Positions 62,286 to 64,000 of a DNA stretch of 64,000 bases are shown one piece after another (the stretch's first letter is position 1; every line of letters starts with the position of its first letter). The stretch covers positions 2,935,501-2,999,500 of the forward strand of contig BQWY01000001.1 in NCBI GenBank assembly GCA_036984305.1. The letters are read 5' to 3'. The DNA comes from Nitrospira sp. GTDB lineage: Bacteria; Nitrospirota; Nitrospiria; Nitrospirales; Nitrospiraceae. The translations under genes and the position numbers were made by a program. The notes beneath the pieces are model-generated. The model did no database searches, was not told where the DNA came from, and worked only from the letters and a program-made list of their open reading frames with translations.

Positions 62286-62321
62286 GCCGGTATCCTGCCC
62301 TCATTTGAGTTGTCCGTCAAA
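62286..62321. repeat. Copy B of the 36-base diverged repeat
   Basis: 29 of 36 bases match copy A at 55644-55679, with the last 11 bases (TGTCCGTCAAA) identical. Some differences are silent if read in frame as GI[VL]P..[F]..LSVK, so it may be a remnant of a coding sequence; no gene is supported. Confidence 0.6.
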
Positions 62322-62387
62322 CGCCAGCGGTGGCTACTTCCGGCGCTGCTTACGACCTTAGGCTGCATTGACTGCTTGGAGTGCGCT

Positions 62388-62942
62388 TTAGGAAAAGTTG
62401 AGAGCAAAAAAGGGAGCGCCTGGCGGAACCTTCGCCTCTGTCACTGCTTGAATGATATCCTTGGCTTTAGCAAAGTCAGTGCCCTTTGCTTCACCCTGAT
62501 GGAACAGGCCTCTCAGCTCATCCTCTGTGATCTTGGTACGTTGACTCACGATACTCGCAATCTTCCCCTCATCTCCCTTAAAGCGACTTACGGTCTCTTG
62601 CAGTTGCGACCATGAAAGTTGAACTCCCTGCCCGAACCCCCACTGAATCCCATGAAATAGGAATGTGGAATTCTCATTCGCATAACGTTCGTCTGCTGCA
62701 AGGAAGACGACGTTTGCGATCGAGTCAATGCTTCCGATGTTATGCATCACAAGGGGGACTGGCAGCGCCCGCAGGTAGTTATGCAGAGTAATACCTGCGT
62801 CTACAGATCCGCCTGTAGAAGAAAACAAGAAGTAGAGCTTTGTGGCATTGGTCTGAGTGAGCACCTGTGCACACGCCTGCATGAGGCTCTTCGCCTTCTG
62901 CTCATTAATGTTGTCATAGTAACTCACATACGCGATGGACAT
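62388..62942 (-). CDS. ClpP-like serine protease family protein
   Basis: 184 residues with the ClpP/SppA core: LYFLFSSTGGSVDAGITLHN (oxyanion STGG near 42-45), MHNIGSIDSIANVVFLAADE (candidate nucleophile S74, S71 less likely), and STFLFHGIQW (candidate H97). There is no signal peptide. The protein lacks ClpX/ClpA partners in the window and is distant from housekeeping ClpP, so it is a stand-alone paralogue, possibly of plasmid or defence origin. Composition is less GC-rich than the average. Neighbour: a DUF4145 gene. Confidence 0.85.
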   Translation of the reverse strand: MSIAYVSYYDNINEQKAKSLMQACAQVLTQTNATKLYFLFSSTGGSVDAGITLHNYLRALPVPLVMHNIGSIDSIANVVFLAADERYANENSTFLFHGIQWGFGQGVQLSWSQLQETVSRFKGDEGKIASIVSQRTKITEDELRGLFHQGEAKGTDFAKAKDIIQAVTEAKVPPGAPFFALNFS

Positions 62943-63065
62943 ACTCTATTTGCGCCCTCAACTATTAAGTGAACTGCTGGGCCAGCGAGAACAGAATTGC
63001 GTGTATCGCATTTGAGTTCTTGGCTGTTGTGGCGATACGCACCCCAGTATGCCTTGAACTGCAGG

Positions 63066-63623
63066 TCAGGTGGCCGCCTGTGGAACGCGAGCTGGAAATT
63101 CATAGATGAACTTCAACAGCATTTCGGTGAAAGCAATCAGTTCTTCCGCGTCCGCCTGACTCATAAGTGTGATTTCGTGCGTCGCCTCGTTTCCTTTTTT
63201 TCGTATGTGATCGACCCAACCTTTGCCATTTGGTGGGATGAAGCCATTGTCTGCCAGGTAGCTAACGTACTCAATGAACTTCAGTCCTTCCTTCGCTCCT
63301 TGTTTGACGGCGATGTTCATGAGCATCTTCCGCGAGGTGAGTACGGACGCGGTGAACGCTGAGGCCCCACAGCAGTTGCGCGCTTCTCGGTACAGGCTCG
63401 CGAGCTCTTGCGGGACGTGAGCGACTTCATTGCCCGGCACGACACCTGGCACTTGGCTGGACTTGCCTTCAAAGTATGAGGGTTTGTCACAGTGAGGGCA
63501 GATGTAAATGCGCAATTGTGCGTTGTTGTGGTGATAACCACGATCATTGGCTACGTTGAAGCCGCAGTACCCACAACGGAATGGTCGTGACCCAATTCCC
63601 CCAACGCCGTTCCATCCGCTCAT
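63066..63623 (-). CDS. Zinc-ribbon DUF4145 protein
   Basis: 185 residues. C17/C20 (CGYC) and C42/C45 (CPHC) form a zinc ribbon, followed by the DUF4145 helical domain: LYREARNCCGASAFTASVLT, WVDHIRKKGNEATHEITLMS and ADAEELIAFTEMLLKFIYEF. DUF4145 often occurs in restriction or other defence loci but its own role is not known. AGGAGG lies before the ATG. The ClpP-like gene lies downstream on the same strand, 123 bases away. Confidence 0.88.
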   Translation of the reverse strand: MSGWNGVGGIGSRPFRCGYCGFNVANDRGYHHNNAQLRIYICPHCDKPSYFEGKSSQVPGVVPGNEVAHVPQELASLYREARNCCGASAFTASVLTSRKMLMNIAVKQGAKEGLKFIEYVSYLADNGFIPPNGKGWVDHIRKKGNEATHEITLMSQADAEELIAFTEMLLKFIYEFPARVPQAAT

Positions 63624-63818
63624 ACTGGGCGCCTCCTATGGCAGGTGAGCCGAAGGATCACCACCTATGGCTTGCAGAACTATTCCGCCTTGACCCTTAA
63701 CTATTGTGGCGAAATCGGCCCAATAGAGCCAGGTGGCTAACTGATATCAAACCTCACTCCTATAGCAACCCGCCGAGCAGGCAGTGTACCCGGATACGTC
63801 AGCCCTTTGCCTAGTCCG
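63624..63818. other. Intergenic region, no supported gene
   Basis: I see no gene, hairpin or promoter that stands out. A 60-codon rightward frame at 63784-63966 lies antisense to the truncated gene at the edge and is not supported. Confidence 0.35.
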
Positions 63819-64000
63819 CTACATTTGCTTGTATATAGTCCATTCCAATTGGAATCCGAATGTCGCTGCCAGGTCGACAACATCGGCCGGGAATGCAAAT
63901 GACATCACTACTATGTTTTCACCCGGATCACCAATACCAAAATCGACTGTCCAACCTTGCTTATGAAGGTAGCGCCGAACCCGCCGTAGCTCTCTATCAT
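63819..64000 (-). CDS. C-terminal fragment of a gene continuing beyond the window
   Basis: An open leftward frame enters at base 64000 and stops at 63819-63821 (TAG). The roughly 60 residues read DRELRRVRRYLHKQGWTVDF then GIGDPGENIVVMSFAFPADV with a final IYKQM. It looks protein-like (alternating helix and strand, normal composition). The family and full length cannot be judged. Confidence 0.55.
   Translation of the reverse strand, partial: DRELRRVRRYLHKQGWTVDFGIGDPGENIVVMSFAFPADVVDLAATFGFQLEWTIYKQM

Noticed and set aside
62244-62615. A 123-codon rightward frame between the DHFR-like and ClpP-like genes
   Set aside because: It overlaps the 3' end of the ClpP-like gene antisense, and its only notable part is the repeat copy B.
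1-64000. CRISPR arrays, rRNA genes, intact insertion sequences, prophage genes
   Set aside because: No regularly spaced repeats, rRNA-like blocks, transposase motifs or phage structural genes were seen.

Overview
The window looks like a piece of a Gram-negative, GC-rich bacterial chromosome. My best guess is a Nitrospira-like member of the Nitrospirota. This rests on the complete Tol-Pal set, the many lipoprotein and Sec signal peptides, the small c-type cytochrome, abundant TPR proteins and PAS-type kinases, and the general gene style. No nitrification gene lies in the window, so the genus is an inference. Most genes are separated by only a few bases or overlap by ATGA, and the third codon positions are GC-rich until about 59.4 kb.

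Layout: 1-7 kb is leftward and signalling-rich. It holds a truncated TPR protein, a sigma-54 activator of the NtrC class, a PAS hybrid histidine kinase, a lone receiver protein, and a monohaem cytochrome c with its own strong promoter and an overlapping inverted repeat. From 7.4 to 21.4 kb there is one long leftward series: tolQ, tolR, a TonB/TolA-like protein, tolB, pal, two CpoB/YbgF-type lipoproteins (one a 600-residue coiled-coil version), mutL, miaA, mtnP, a PfkB kinase, a TPR lipoprotein and a RodZ-like protein. It couples envelope constriction, cell shape, mismatch repair, tRNA modification and methylthioadenosine salvage. Two tRNA genes (Asp and Val) and a XerD-type recombinase follow.

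From 23 to 27 kb, a rightward set encodes an LpoA-like TPR/periplasmic-binding protein, an M50 protease, TrpS and a PEGA lipoprotein. A 1044-residue multi-PAS kinase with a NarL-type regulator follows. From 31 to 50 kb lies a mosaic of exported hypothetical proteins and small enzymes: an exported DUF151 protein, a YcbL-type metallo-hydrolase, a sulfatase-modifying-factor-like protein without the catalytic cysteines, a damaged-looking glycosyltransferase, a Ycf46-like AAA+ ATPase, an FKBP isomerase, DUF5069, PilZ, a nitrilase-family enzyme, DUF488, a fluoride channel with DUF190, and TPR/HEAT proteins.

From 50.5 to 54.5 kb is a compact leftward glycan-type cluster (two family-2 glycosyltransferases, a Gfo/Idh/MocA oxidoreductase, a methyltransferase). 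From 54.6 to 59.3 kb there are a metallo-hydrolase, another methyltransferase, and a diiron protein with a small membrane protein, divergent from an AraC regulator. The last 4.5 kb looks accessory: lower GC, unrelated single genes (SnoaL-like, CreA, a DHFR-like reductase, a ClpP-like protein, a DUF4145 protein), GGGGACAGGCT elements, one member of a diverged repeat pair, and a truncated gene at the right edge. I found no CRISPR array, rRNA, intact transposase or prophage. The best candidates for something undescribed are the diiron/membrane/AraC module, the double-CpoB Tol-Pal locus and the stand-alone ClpP-like plus DUF4145 pair; none of them is proven to be a system.
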